Shown here one piece after another: positions 1 through 13,349 of a stretch of DNA of 64,000 nucleotides. Below the pieces are notes generated by a model. The model made no database searches. It had not been told where the DNA came from and saw only the letters and a list, made by a program, of their open reading frames with translations. The stretch is from NCBI RefSeq assembly GCF_003473485.1, contig NC_053045.1, forward strand, positions 36,802,494-36,866,493, written 5' to 3'. The stretch comes from Medicago truncatula (Eukaryota; Streptophyta; Magnoliopsida; Fabales; Fabaceae). Position 1 is the stretch's first letter, and the number at the start of each line of letters is the position of its first letter. The position numbers and the translations under genes are program-made.

Positions 1-8
1 GAACATAC

Positions 9-919
9 CAAACCATCTATATCAATTACATCGTCTTTTAGAACACCTATCATCACTCGGTGTAAAAGGTTCCCACCATTATTTGCCTGTCCAATTTCAC
101 TCTCTTTCTCCCATTGCTTTCGTGCAATTGTAGCCCTCAACTCTTTTGCCAGGTCCTTTTCTCCTCCATCAATCATAGATGCATTGCCTTTTGCCATATG
201 TGAGGTAGATGTGGATGTGGATGCCTCACCTACAACCTCCCCATGTTGTTTGTCTGACGGAAATAAATCATCCAAGTAGGCATCTCCTGGAGGGTCACTA
301 AATTTACTCAGCTCATTTCCTTCTGCAGGGTGCAGCATCTTCATTGCCTTCAGATTCCAACCAGACAAGTTTATAAATTTTATCTTTCAAAAAAGAAAAA
401 CATGTTTTCTAGACGAGTTATAGCATCAATAATTAAAACAGTGAAGCTTTAAGCAACACCTCAGTAGACTCAATCCAATCTCGTGTCTATGGGTTGCAGA
501 AAAACTTGTCACATATATCTGGTAAAGAACTACCCAATGTATTGCTCAGAAGCGCTTAATGATTTTATAACTCAATTTCAAACTGAACAAAATAAAAATT
601 GATGTCTGTGCAAATTTGATTCTCTAAAATGGTGGATAATATCAACAAAAGGGAAAGCAAGCTCAACTAAAAAAAATGCATGCCAGAAACTCATCCAAGG
701 TGATTCTCTCATTTAAGAAGTACCGAGAGGCATAGTTGCACAAAAGGGATCAAAATGAAGACAATCCAATTTAAAATGAGAAGAAAAGGACTCAAATTTT
801 TTTTTAGGAGAAACAATTAAAAGGACCATACTCTAAATGGATTTATTGTAAATTTGGTTTCCAATAGAGCACAAGTGTATCATTTGATCTCACTTAACGG
901 GGCAAGGCTTGGTTTATCA

Positions 920-997
<78 letters not shown>

Positions 998-3900
998 CAT
1001 GTGTGTGAGTGTGTGTGTGTGTGATAATAAAACAAAATAATCAATAATAACCAAGTCAATAATCAACAAATCTTTCAATCAGCCATAACAATGACGAAAT
1101 ACTTTACCTTTGCGGGACCTTTATCATGACCTCTTGGTCCAAATGCAAATGATTTTCCTCCAACCTTATTAGTCATTCCTCTTGACTGTGGTGATCCACC
1201 TTCTCCATTCATCACGACTTCATGAAGGCCTTTAGTGTTTGAAATTTCATGATTACCAGTTGGCTCGGTGCTACCCATTTCTCCATCAGAAGAGGGTTTG
1301 CTAGAATCAATTTGTTGAAAGGACTTCTCGTGAATGGCTAAGGTAGGAACCTCATCCGATGGGACATCATTAACCTTTTCTGTTCTTTCGTTGGGAAAAT
1401 TAGAATCTGAAGCACTTCCATCTTGACATCTGCTGCTTTCAGCAGCCGCAGTGCCCTACAATATGAAAATTAAAGTTGAGTGTACTAAAATTACATTCAA
1501 TTAATCCCAGTATCTAGATTTATTGTCTATGGTTAGTTTCAATTAATAAAATTATCAGCTCCAGTAGAAAAGAGAGAATAGCAGGTCCTTATAGCTCCCC
1601 ATCAACACTGACCTCTTTCTCCACAGAAGAGTTTTCACCAGCATGCTTATGATCACCATCAGAAGCTTTTCCGTTTGTGGAATCACCTTCCTCTATATTT
1701 CTGCAAGAGGTAGCACCATTCAACTAAAAAACTATAGCAATTACAGAGCTAAAATAAAAAGGCAGCATACAGTAATTCAAAAAAAAAACGGCAGTATAAA
1801 CATCAAAAACCAATTAATCTTCCATTTCTTGAATTAGAGAAAATTTATCTTCAAAGTGACCACCAGTAGTTGGCAGATATACTACAAATCCACAGCGGAA
1901 AACTAATAAAACATGCATAATATGATCCACGTTACTTTTCCCCCATTCCTCTCAGAATTACAAGACAAAATAGAAATTTATGAGTATGAGATTTCAAGGA
2001 AACTGACAATTTGATTATGCATTAAGTATGAAAAATGATTTTGACCCCACTGTCGTGTTAATATTCGTTATTTATAGTGTAGTCTAGATCTAACTAACTG
2101 AAACAATTATGTAACTAACTCAGACAGATACCGTAATCAGACAGCTAGACAAGTGTAAAGAAAGGGTACAACCAGAAGTAGTACACGAGAAGTGGTAATC
2201 TCTATTCTCTCAGTGAGCAGCTACCCATTGAGGAATGTTGATGCAAAAAACTATTATGTCAAGCTATCTGCTGTAGGGGAATGAAACCAAAGTAGTTCTT
2301 GGGGTTCATCGGGAAAATGAGAAAAGCAGGATTACACACACACACAAACAAAGTCAGGGTACTCCCATAGACATGGATGTGAGAGACTAACCCCTTGGAT
2401 AGGGGTGATTGTTAGGTAAAGCACTGTCCAGTCAATCTATTAGAGAATAACTACTGTAAGAAATGGTCGAGTGATACATACTCTAATGCCAATTGTAGAA
2501 ATCTAGCAGAATAAAGTATACTTATTTGGCATATTTGGTTTTGAATAAGAGGGATTTGGTAGTTATGTTACCATCTCTCATCATTGACCTGTTTTATTCC
2601 TGTTATTAGGTTTTATTTTTTGTCATCATTAGGATTAATTTGTTTCCTTTTCTGGTTCATAAGGTAAGGATGGCTGAGAGGCTACTTACTCTATATATAC
2701 CATTGTAATATATTTTCATATTCAATCAATGAGAATACAAAAACTTATTCTCTGAAATTCTACACCAATAATACAGATCTTAGCACATCTCGTTATGACC
2801 AAGATTGAACATCAGGAATATGGACAAATATGGGTGGTCTACTAACAAATCTATGATAGACTCTGATAGCATCTTAAATAGAGTATATCTAACTCGACTC
2901 TAGAAGCTAGTTCAAAAGGTGAAGATTGTCCAAGCCTTATAATGACTAATTTGGCCATACCTCTAGGGTACTCAACAAACACCCTAACAGTTACAAATGA
3001 AGCAAGGACAAAAATAGGTGGCCTTGCAGAGATTTTAACATCCAAAATAGGTACAGAGCAACATCACTTACTATGAGTACAATTTCAATAGAATAATGTG
3101 ATCTGACAGGTGTCAAATCACAGATTAAACTAAATACTTATATGGTTTGATTCAACTACTATAAATAACATAATATGACAATAGAACCCCACGCTGTCTA
3201 CCTTAATGTTCCACTATGACGAAGAGAAGACTGCAGGGCACGTCTGCAGTTTTGAATCCAAGGGTGAGACAGCAGCGTTTTAGCATCAGGCCTTTGTCTA
3301 GCATCCTGACATATGCAACAAAAAGAATCAACATAGGATAGGTTAGTGACTTAAGCTCCAGCATATCTGCTACTTTCAATTATTACCAAAAATGAATATC
3401 ACTTTGTTCATATAATTCCCTTAAAAATTTAAATTATACAGTCATACAAGCGTGTGACCATAGCATAGCCAGTAATTTTTTTTTGAAGGAAGCATAGCCA
3501 GTAATTAAGAAACAGTTGGTGTACATAAACATAAACACAAAATAGAATAATAGTATTTTAGTGAATTTTCATTGTCGCAACCTAATATTACTGGAAATAG
3601 TATTACCGTAATAATAGTGGCCCAAATTTTTTGGAAATCATCCTCATTTCCCTTCTTTTTCTCCAATCATTCAAATGACCAAGCAATTCGGTAACAGTCC
3701 AGTAGCAGAACAAGTTATGTAACTATGAAAACCAATCTAAAATATTGTGCAGAATTATGCCCACATAACAATTCCTAATTCCATTTTGGAAGATCCGTAT
3801 TGTAAAAATCAGTTCTCTTTCTTAACTATTGTGCAATTAATGAATAATCTAACCATATACGGTTGGTAGAAACAAAATTCTTAAGGATAAGTAATATAAC

Positions 3901-6900
3901 ATCTTTCAAGTTGTTATTTGTTATATATAGAGATAGAGTCTAGTACAGAAAAAATAAATCCTTATACTGACAGCAACAATCGACTAATGTCAGATCGTGG
4001 GTGAGGGTTGGGAACAAAGTCCAAGATAGACGGAGAGAATACACCAATAGAAGTTATACATAACCACAACGGCATCCAAGTAAAAGACATCATGTTCATT
4101 AAGAAACATTTTCCCATCAACGGCTGATATTCAGTTTACCTTCTTAAAGCATTGATGCAGAAAATCAGTAATGTCAGGCGAAAGGCTATCAGGAATTGGA
4201 GGATTGTCATCCTGAAAGAAAATTCGAGAGACACAGATCAAATTATAATTGTGTAATTGAGCATATTAAGATTGCATGCTAGCAAAAATTGTTCCAATTA
4301 TGAACTTGGTAGCTGTGCAATCAAGTGCAAATATCATTATCTAGACAATTCTAAAAGAACCCCAGGTCCAAAGAACCTTCATAGATTGAGGAAACAATGA
4401 ATGATGACACATAAACAAACCTGGACAATACGGAAAAGAGCCGGCATAGGTTGCAAATCATAATAAGGAGGCACACATGTAAGAAGCTCAATAACTGTAC
4501 AGCCAACACTCCAAATGTCAGAAGCTGCACAAACTCCAGACATTTCTATAACCTGAAAAACCAAAATGAGATAAGGAACACAGTACATCTGGGATAAAAT
4601 GAAATTTCTCCTAAAAAACACAAACTGAACAGTGAGGCAAAGTTGCTAAAAACTGCAACAGAGTAATCTAATATCTTCGCATACCAGTCTGGTCTTAGAA
4701 GAGAATTTAGAAACGATAATGGTCACAAGCTCTAATCAAATGATTTAGCGGAATAATATCATAATTTTAATACCTCCGGCGCCATCCAGTATGGTGTTCC
4801 AACAACCGAATGAGTATTAACATCAGCTTCTGTTAATTTTGTTGCAACGCCAAAATCAGCAAGTTTGACAAGACCCTGAAAGCATAAATGACGAAATTAA
4901 AGCAAATTTTCTAGATGAATCTAGAACATAGAAAAAAAAAAAGAAAAAAAAAAACAAGATACAGCAATGCAAACATAATGCAGTTTATGTTTAAAAAGAG
5001 ACTTGAATAAAAGGGAACCCGTGGTGACACTGTAACGCAGACATAAAGTAGTAGATATTTTTCCACTGTTTAATTTGTTTTTTTAGGAGAAATTTTCGTA
5101 TTATCCCAGATGTACTGTTTTTGTTCCACAATATTTTCCCATGGTTTTCACTAAAACTGCATGGGAAAATATCGTAGAACAGCGGGTGACGTGAAAGGAA
5201 ACCTGTGGTGACACTGTAATGCAAACATAACGCAGGCTGACGAAAAAAATTGTTCATTAATGAATAATTTATCACAGATGATTAAAAATGCTGATGTATA
5301 AGAAATCCTCAACAAAGACAACAAAAGGAGAAAAAACGGACACAAAATAGGGCATTCCTAAAAGAAAGTCAAAATTGGTAACTCTCTATCTGTGCTGTTT
5401 TATTTTCCTCTTTACACTTAATGGAGAATGCATTATGCTCCACATTCCAAGTAATTAGCTGATGTTTGTATTAAAACATATACACGTCATTCTGAATTTA
5501 ATGCAAAATGCTTAAGAGTGATAATAATGCTCAAAACAACACAAGGCATGGACTCCTTTCTTTTGTCATCTATTTTCTATCTGCGTTTATTTTTAGCTAT
5601 AAAGGATAAACTGAATATCAACACAAACAAGATACAGTAAAGTAAAGAAGCATATAAGTAATTAAAATAAAAAACAAAAGTTGATGCAGCAGATAATGAA
5701 ACAGAAAGGCAAGGATTATACAAAATGTACTTTTTCACAGAAAGATTCAAAATATAATTACACACTGAAAATCCACACTCTAGAGCTCAACATGGCTACA
5801 CGGTGATTTTAGATTACTAAAAACAACCATCTATTACATCCAGATGAAACACAGTTAATCAAGTCCAAAAATAAAAGGATGAATTGTTTGATGAAAAACT
5901 AACCTATGAACAGATATACCTTAACCTAGCGACGAAATCAATTTGCACATAAGCAACCACTAAAGTTTCTAAAATACAAAGCTCAAGTATGCAATAGGAC
6001 CATAAAAAATTTACCTCTTTGGTTGTCAATATATTTGCACCCTTAATATCCCGATGGATAACACCTTGCTCGTGTAGGTACACCAAGCCTTCCAACACCT
6101 TTCACGTTATATAATACTTTTAGCATGAAATTCAAAAATAGCCAAATCTTAGAAAGACTTTTAGCACAAACAGTTAAGCCTACAAACCTGGGCAATATAA
6201 ACTGCAACCAACGATTCTGGAAAGGGTCCAAATTTATTTGGCTTGATAATATTTGCAAGTGAGCCATTCTCAACATACCTATGAATTTGCAAACAATGTG
6301 AAGCAAAATCAATTAACTACTCTAAATACCCTCCTTCAAATGATCCCACAATTAAATCTTCCAACATTGAGAAAGAGTTGAGCTCACTTACTCAAGAATT
6401 ATGTGCAGGTGACTCTTTGTCTTCAGAGATCCAAGATATTTTACAATGTTTTTGTGATTCAAATTCTGTAAAATAATAATCATTTAAAAAATCACGATAT
6501 CATATAATAAGTTTACCAATTCCACCAATGCTCAAAATCCCAAACTTTTCAGAATTGTTCCAATCCAAGACTAAGACAATAAATTATTAATTATTACAGT
6601 ATCAGCAGACATGGAAAAGTAGCATTGTAGTCAATCACGGGGCACTACCTAGCATCATGGCACCTAACCACTGAAACCATCACATCACGTCACATTTTAA
6701 CAGTTGTGGTGGTCACGGCCAATCACAGCCATTTTGGCCATTACACTCTGTTGAGATATTGAAAAGTTGTGACTATTTAGTTTTAACTTCAATATTTATT
6801 GTATTGATCGTATTGATTGATCTTCCTTATTAATTAGGGATTAACTAGGAGACTTCTACCCATATAAATGTACATTCTCCCCACATAATATGATAAACAT

Positions 6901-9672
6901 ATTTTCAGTCTTAAGACACTATTTGAAAATGCGAAAGAACCCAACTTTGCCCCTAGTGGTATACACCGGGTCCGTTTTAGCTGGATTTGTTGCACGACCC
7001 AATCAAATTTCATCGGATCGGGTTAAAAACATGTAGCTTTTATGTCAAAACCAACTCAATCCAGTGGTAAGCGGGTTGGTTGAGGGGGTCGGGTCATAAG
7101 ACCTAACTTTTTACTTCAAAAAATAAATAATTAAATGAGATTCTATTTTATGATAATTCCAACACTTGACTAAATTCCACAAATTAAAATTTTAGCACTT
7201 GAACTTAATTAAAACACTTTTAGATCAACACATAAAAGTCTAAAACTACATTGACAAAAATTTATTACAAATGGGTTGGGTTTGCGAGATTGAAAACATA
7301 ACCCCCATTATCCGAACCAAACCACTTTGGGTTTGGTTGGGTTGATTCAGGTTCTACCCAAACAATTAAAAAAAACACTTCAGATTGGGTTGGATTGCCC
7401 TTGTTGTTTATGGTTTCCCACCCTCTTTCGAAGAATTTTGTGATTCCGCAAGCAAGTTCATGGCACAAATTTTGAAGAATTGTGTATAGTGCATAAGAAT
7501 TTGATTTTGGAAGCATGTATGTTAGACATCGACAACAGCAACAAAGCCTTTCCCCACGGTATGGCTAGCTACATGGACCAATCAATGTTATAAAGCCCTT
7601 TGGTGAATTTAGACCATTTACATTGAAATCATATATGTTAGAATATCTAAAAAATATATTGCCGTGTCATTATTCTATCATAAAATATCTTAGAGTATCT
7701 CTGAGAATTAGTTTCTATCTTTCTTTATTTCATTATTGTTTTTTGTATTAATAAGGATTAAGAGTCAAGCATTAAGAATTCGAGCAATGACTTTTTTTTG
7801 TAGAGTGCTCTGTCTCTACAATAACATCCAACACATCATTCACGTCAATATTAATATAGTTTTAAGAGTACTTTTAATGCAAAAACAGCTGTATCATGTC
7901 ACTCGAAATCATTGCCTAAAGCTTCAGCCACAATATATACATAGGAGGAATAGAGCAAATAAAACCCTGAGAGCTATCAAGCAAAAGAAAAATTAACTGA
8001 TAATGTACTGCAAATCTAACATTTGAGGAAAAGAATTACCTTTAACAAATCAATTTCTTGCTATAAACATTGAGTCGTCCATCCAATAACAGCATAGACA
8101 CAGGTAAACAGCACCCGAATTAGTGATTAAAAAAATGCATTAAAAAAAAAAGCAACAATAAAGAGGCGTTACAATCTAGATGAAACACTAAAAAGTTTGC
8201 TAGTTGTTTTATCTGTTGCAAATATATTTTGGGAATTTAGGTGTGCTTCAAAAGGCCCAACATAAAAAGTAATGAACTAACGAAGAGCAGTATAAGTGGA
8301 ATAACCTAAGATGTTCATGGAATCAATCTCCCGCAAATAACTCCAAAAACTAACGAAGAGCAGTATAAGTAATGACACTAATGATGATATTTTCATGGAA
8401 TCAATCTCCCGCAATTAACTCCAAAAACTAAGCAAAGTTGGGATTTGCAGACCCTAAAACTTTAGGGTTTTCAAATTTCATACGATTTGCACATAACTTC
8501 CTAGTAATCCCGCTTTAATCACACAATCATTGGTGTGTCCCATTTCAATTGGGACCAAAATTAACTCCACCAAGGATGCCATCAAGACCTAATCATTTAT
8601 AATTAATAGCTACCGTAAAATTTTAAAAGAAAACGGATGATACCATGATAATGTTGAGATCCTCCTGAGCAATATTCTCCAAAGAAACTTGTTTAATTGC
8701 AACAAAATCTCCATTCTCCAAGTCCAAACCTTTGTAAACTCGACCATAAGCTCCTTTCCCAATCTCATCTCCCAGCATCTGCTCCAAAGCTCACATGTAA
8801 ACAAAGCAATCAGCCATCAAAAAATCAAGCTATCAAACAAGTCAATTCCATATGCAACTTAAAAAGAAAAAAAGTTGCAAATGATACTCATACACGTGAA
8901 TTAGAAAAACAATACTTCTAAGTGCATTCCCTCTACACACTCTCCAACACTTAAAATGTTCAATTAAAAAAATCAATCAACAATGATAAAAATCACTTGT
9001 AAAAAAAAACAATGATAATAATCAAAATAAAAGACATTTAACACGCGTTCGTCAAAAAAACATTTAACACACGTTCGTCCAAAAAACATTTAACACTCGA
9101 TTAAGCAATTGAAAAAAAAAAACAAAAAAAAAATAGAAACTTCCAGCATCCAGTTCGGCAGGAATATCCCTTGCCTCCAGCGCACGTCACAACTATCTTA
9201 AACACCAGCATATTATTGCAAAATCATCTTTACTTCATTACTGCAACCACCATCATTGTTTCAATTTTACTGCCTACCACCGTTCCACATTACATCTACG
9301 CCGTCAATACCGCTACGCTACCAGCTACACTACCATCAGCTTGCTTCAGCTTGCTTTCTACTACTCACACAGCCACCGCAAAATACTAGGGTTTCAGCTC
9401 AACTACTACACTATAAACCTCACTGTTACTACAATCATATCATAATCCATAACTTCATCATATCACACTGATCAAACAAAAACTACACTAAAATTTCTGA
9501 CTTCAACAAAAAAACCAAACTAATCAATTTCAAAGTTCAGTGTTTAATTTAACAGTCTACAAAGCAATAATTCACCAATTTAAACTTCAAAATGGATGAA
9601 GAAACGACATACATATTTATTATCCAGAGTTTTGGATTTAGTGAAAGCGGAACCAGTAGACTGACGCGACAT
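9..9672 (-). CDS. MAP3Ke1: MAP3K-epsilon protein kinase, N-terminal ~550 residues (gene continues beyond base 1)
   Basis: Ser/Thr kinase of the plant MAPKKK-epsilon (Cdc7/Cdc15-like) family, which in Arabidopsis acts in pollen viability and cell division at the plasma membrane. Thirteen exons read from splice sites: 9613-9672, 8644-8778, 8040-8060, 6392-6465, 6188-6278, 6015-6098, 4774-4875, 4421-4552, 4140-4211, 3202-3305, 1613-1700, 1108-1455, 9-347; all junction phases agree. The protein starts [20 protein letters not shown]. The kinase domain has the glycine loop GKGAYG (27-32), ATP lysine K49 (VAIK), HRD aspartate D144, DFG D162 and APE E189. Exon 3 is a 21-base micro-exon encoding QEIDLLK. 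After the kinase comes a polar, Ser/Glu-rich linker. The last exon ends at GL before a GTATGT donor at base 8, where the Arabidopsis protein continues with VFDEK and a long armadillo-like C-terminus. About 40% of the usual ~1370 residues is present. Identity is very secure from the kinase sequence. Confidence 0.95.
921..994. repeat. (TA)n microsatellite with adjacent (GT)n tract
   Basis: About 37 uninterrupted TA dinucleotides followed by a short TG/GT run to about 1022, inside the MAP3K-epsilon intron 348-1107. Likely length-polymorphic; no function is suggested. Confidence 0.95.
2494..2764. mobile_element. Solo LTR of a copia-like retrotransposon in a MAP3K-epsilon intron
   Basis: A 271-base fossil LTR with matching inverted ends TGTAGAA and TTCTACA, flanked on both sides by the 5-base duplication CCAAT (2489-2493 and 2765-2769). 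It contains a TATA-like CTATATATA and a terminal region typical of copia LTRs. No internal coding part remains, so it arose by LTR-LTR recombination. It lies in the intron between the exons at 3202-3305 and 1613-1700. The perfect target duplication suggests moderate to young age. Confidence 0.85.
5123..5180. repeat. Imperfect hairpin within a local ~182-base duplication
   Basis: Bases 5123-5142 and 5161-5180 are inverted copies around an 18-base loop, with ATTTTCCCAT pairing to ATGGGAAAAT. It sits between two direct copies of GTGGTGACACTGTAA (near 5020 and 5203, about 182 bases apart). All of it is within the MAP3K-epsilon intron 4876-6014. Confidence 0.6.
8275..8431. repeat. Two-copy tandem duplication (~73-base unit) in an intron
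   Basis: The unit starting AACTAACGAAGAGCAGTATA occurs at 8275 and again at 8348. Both copies carry CATGGAATCAATCTCCCGCA. The second copy has a small internal insertion. Located in the MAP3K-epsilon intron 8061-8643. Confidence 0.85.
9034..9100. repeat. 26-base tandem repeat, about 2.6 copies
   Basis: ACATTTAACAC followed by a CGTTCGTC A-rich spacer recurs at 9034, 9060 and 9086 in the first intron of the kinase gene. Confidence 0.75.
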
Positions 9673-9738
9673 CGCTGCAAACGGCGGCGGCGGCGGCGGT
9701 GATAGGAGAAACAAAATCCTAGACGGCAGTGGCTGATC

Positions 9739-9756
9739 TCAAATTTCAGTATCCAT
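9739..9756 (-). promoter_or_regulatory. Short upstream ORF in the MAP3K-epsilon 5' leader
   Basis: A five-codon frame MDTEI then stop lies 67 bases upstream of the kinase ATG at 9672. Between them is a run of GGC/GCC triplets (about 9685-9702). If the leader extends this far, the uORF could lower translation of the kinase. The transcript start is not known from sequence. Confidence 0.4.
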
Positions 9757-10332
9757 GTCGCCGCCGATTCTAAAGGGGTGGAAAATTATTTGACTGAAGC
9801 AAAAATGGGGGTATGGATAGTAAAAGAAGTGTGTGTTATTGTAACGGAAATGGGTTTGAAAAATTTGAGAAACTTTTGATAAGTAAATTGATAAATAATG
9901 ATAATTAAGTGTAATTGTGTTAATAATGAGAAGTGCGTGTTATATTTATTCATGAATTCATTTTATTTTATTTTGAGAGAATTTATTCATGAATTCATGA
10001 ATATGTAATTAATAGAAAAAGAAGAAAATGTATGTTTGTAAGAAAGAAAGTGGTACGACGCATGCTTAGTTGTATTTTGTAAATAACGGTCAAAATGGAA
10101 TGAATGTACTTACTGCTATATAGCTGGCAATGTCAATTCTTTTCTTTTTAAGGTAAGTAGATGATATTTATACTTTTTTGCTAATTTTACTTTTTAAAAC
10201 AATTTATTAGTATACAATACTTTCCATTTGTCAAAAAAGTATAATCTACTTTCCAAATTATATTAGAAATATCAAAATAATTCATTTTATGCACCTACGA
10301 AAATATGGTTTATAAGACTTAGTTTAACCGAC

Positions 10333-10855
10333 AATGTTTAAAATGATATTTATTCATTCTATTTGGTCAAGTATATAGTAAAATACAACCACATATTCAA
10401 CATCGTTCAAAACGCAAATACAACCATATATTCAATGCCGCTTAAAACATAGAGAATAAACAAACTCATGTCATTCAAATTAATAACATATAACGATAAA
10501 ATAACTAAAATAATATGATAAAATTAAAGTGACCGGAATAGTCATGTCTCCGGATCTACAACGTTGACACTAAAATCGTTGATTGAAACTGATGTTTCAA
10601 TAAGAACCAAACGAATTTCGCAACAAGACAGAAAATCAAACAACATTGCACAAGACGAACAATGCAACATCGCACTCACACAACAAAATCACCATAAAAA
10701 ACCTAAATTTATGTGAAAATAACGTATTTGGATTAAAATAAGGAGAGAGAGAGAGAGAGAAAAAAAGAGAAAAAGAGATGACTTCCGATCAAAATTGACT
10801 AAAAAACACTCCCTCATGGAATACCGTTGAAGAGAGAAAAGAGATAAAATTAGGA
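10333..10855 (-). repeat. Dispersed repeat family A, copy 1 (retroposon-like)
   Basis: Read on the minus strand this ~500-base stretch aligns along its length with copies at 13350-13880 and 33545-34075. Shared landmarks in order are a T/C-rich start, GTGATTT, a GTTGTTTGATT block, TATTGAAA-ATCAG, AACGTTG-AGATCCGGA, TATATG-ATTAA and the 3' end AGAATGAATAAATATCA. A (GA)n microsatellite (about 10741-10760) lies inside it. No protein is encoded. It is the oldest-looking copy and has no clear poly(A). Confidence 0.7.
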
Positions 10856-10999
10856 TCGGCTTATTGGAATGGAAGAACAACATAGATGTTGTATGAGGTG
10901 TAATATTGTTGCCAACAAAACACGTTACAAAACAACCGACAACATTGTTATTGTTATGACACATAAGTCAAAATGTAGAGAAACTAAACGCCGCTATTT

Positions 11000-12600
11000 A
11001 TAAACAACATAAATTCGTGTTTGCTTTTTACACTATTACGCAGACGAAAATAATGGAAAAAATTGCATTCAATTGTCTAGTGGCTCTATCAGAGATATGA
11101 TTGACTATGAATTTAAACTATAGCATGTGACTTCATGAAACCATATGATTTTTCTTATCTAAATAAAGACGAATGTTTATAAAAAAGATTTGACTTGGTG
11201 TTCTATTCAATAGGCGTAAGAAAAGAACTGACTCAATATTCTTTAAAAAAAATGATAAATCAAAATTAAGGCAGGACGACATAGGTGAACCCTTCTTTTT
11301 TTGTGTGAGATATCTTACCAATTCCGAAAACACGTCGTCTATTTTTTCATTTCCACTCAAAGAGTTGTTATGCTTTCTAACTTCACTCGAATTTTAACAC
11401 GAGACATCGTTGTTGTGTATGTACGTTTTAGATTAATATTTATTGCTTCATATAAATACTAAAACAAATCCGTTATTTGTGATTTGTCAGGTCTAAATTT
11501 TGTCACACTAGTAAAAAAAACTGAAATTAGGTTATGTTGCTTTCTAACTTGCCTTTTCTTGAAATAATCATTTTGGTTAAAAAAGCAAGAAAATTAAATA
11601 TTTAATTGATCTTCTGCTTCATCGTTCACATTTTTTAAGTTTTTTTTTCTTTCATTTTTCACACACATATTAGAAAAAATATATGTAATAAATTGTCATT
11701 CATGTATAATGTTTATTATGTTTTATAAATTTAATTGTAGAGCTATTATTATATGTTACTTGCAGAAAGATAGGCACTCATGTGTAGGTTTTTTCACTCC
11801 TTTTATTGTGTTAATGTTTGTAAATTATAAACAAACATTTTTTATGAAATTTAAATTTTAATTAAAAGTATAAATATAGACGTGTGATTTTCAAATTATA
11901 ACAAACCCAATAAATCATTTTATAAATAAAAAAAACAATAATCATGTTTGTCCATTTCAATAACACAAACAAGATAGCAAATATAATATAAATCATTTTT
12001 AATGACAACAACAATAAATATCATTATTTTGTAAAAAACAATAAATATCATTATATAACAATTTGTTTAAGCGTATAATTGAAATAATGAAAGATTCATC
12101 TCAAAGTTTCGTATTTACGTATTGTAATTATAATTAGGGAACTTTTACGGTACACTCACAAAATGAGGTGAACTGGTACTCCTGCTTCTTAATTTTATAA
12201 ATGAACGATCGTTTTTTATGTAGTAAATAGCTATTTGTCAATATTTATATTTTATAGAACAACATTTCATAAGAAAAAACATCATTTAATTGTGTTTATA
12301 AGAATCATGGTAACTTTTTTTTACATATTATCGTAAAAAATAATTAATGTTCTCATGATTTTAGCCTCGTATTTTTAACGACTAAGTCAATTGATAACTC
12401 ATGAAGTTTTTAACTTGAACGTCTTATTGATTTATTATAGATTTTCAGATGATGTAAATGATATGTTTGAATGATTATTTTCATATTTTTAGTGGAGTGA
12501 TTAGTTATATATTTAGATTTTCTTAAATTGTCTTTAAATTTTTATATTTTTACATTGTTTATGTGATGTTTTTAATTAATATTTAAAAAATAAAACATTG
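11000..12600. other. AT-rich intergenic DNA, nothing recognised
   Basis: Both strands were examined; there are only short random reading frames, no splice-supported coding sequence, and no terminal repeats that I could pair. Confidence 0.6.
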
Positions 12601-12602
12601 AA

Positions 12603-12737
12603 CGGTCAACTTGCCGGTCCACAATAAAAGAAAACGGGATGAAATTTTCAATCCTACATCTTTAATTGGTCCGCCCCGCTTCGTTCTTTTTTAGACAGGT
12701 TATTGACGGGGCGGATCAGACATGACAAGTTGACCTT
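12603..12737. repeat. Short inverted-repeat (hairpin) element
   Basis: GGTCAACTTG at the left end is inverted as CAAGTTGACC at the right. A GC-rich inner pair, GGTCCGCCCCGC and GCGGGGCGGATC, forms a second stem. It may be a small MITE or the degraded end of a larger element. It directly precedes a LINE remnant. Confidence 0.4.
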
Positions 12738-12764
12738 TTTTGTCTTCGCTAGCTAAAACACTGG

Positions 12765-13190
12765 ATTAATGAGTTTAGTGGTTGTCTTGGTGATTCCAAC
12801 AATACTCATGCCGAGCTAGCTGCAATTCTTCATGGCTTAAAGCTAGCTAGGAGTTACAATTTTAGGAATGTTGTTTGCTACTCCGATTCCTTGCATGCTT
12901 TTAACCTTGCTGCAGAAACTGATATTCATTTCCACTCTTATGCGGTGGAGATCTTATCTATCCAAGATTTATTGAAGCTTGACTGAAATGTGTGGTTAAC
13001 TCACACCTTAAAGAAGGTAATCAAGGTGCATACATTCTTACTACGTTGAGTTCTTTCAGCGGGGATAAGTTTTACCTTTGGCATGAACCTCCTACTAATC
13101 TCCTTCCATCCCTGATGTTTGAGAAATAGCCAGCTACTTAAGAGAGTAGTTTTTCATGATTTTTTTCCCCCGTTGTACAAATAAAAACAC
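12765..13190 (+). mobile_element. LINE (L1-like) RNase H domain remnant
   Basis: Translating from 12765 gives WINEFSGCLG, NTHAELAAILHGLKLA and CYSDSLHAFNLA. These match the RNase H-like (RVT_3) tail of plant non-LTR retrotransposons; the E of HAEL and D of YSDS are catalytic-type positions. The frame then has an in-frame TGA after KLLKLD-like sequence and a frame change within the LKEGNQGA segment. It ends at an A-rich TACAAATAAAAA. Only the C-terminal part remains, so it is a 5'-truncated and decayed copy. Confidence 0.75.
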
Positions 13191-13349
13191 GTATCTTTTA
13201 GATTCTTTTTTGCAGGCGATATTTCTTTTAGATTCTTATATTTTTAATTTTTTTATATAAGTTGTGACAAATGAATAAAAAACTCCGATCAATTATTTTT
13301 TTACAATTATATGTTGTGTAAATTATATAAGTTTTTACAAACAAATCAT

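Noticed and set aside
6745-6925. LTR-like sequence starting TGTTGAGATATTG in a MAP3K-epsilon intron
   Set aside because: It has an LTR-style start and a TATA-like region, but I could not pair the ends or find a target duplication; at best a fragment.
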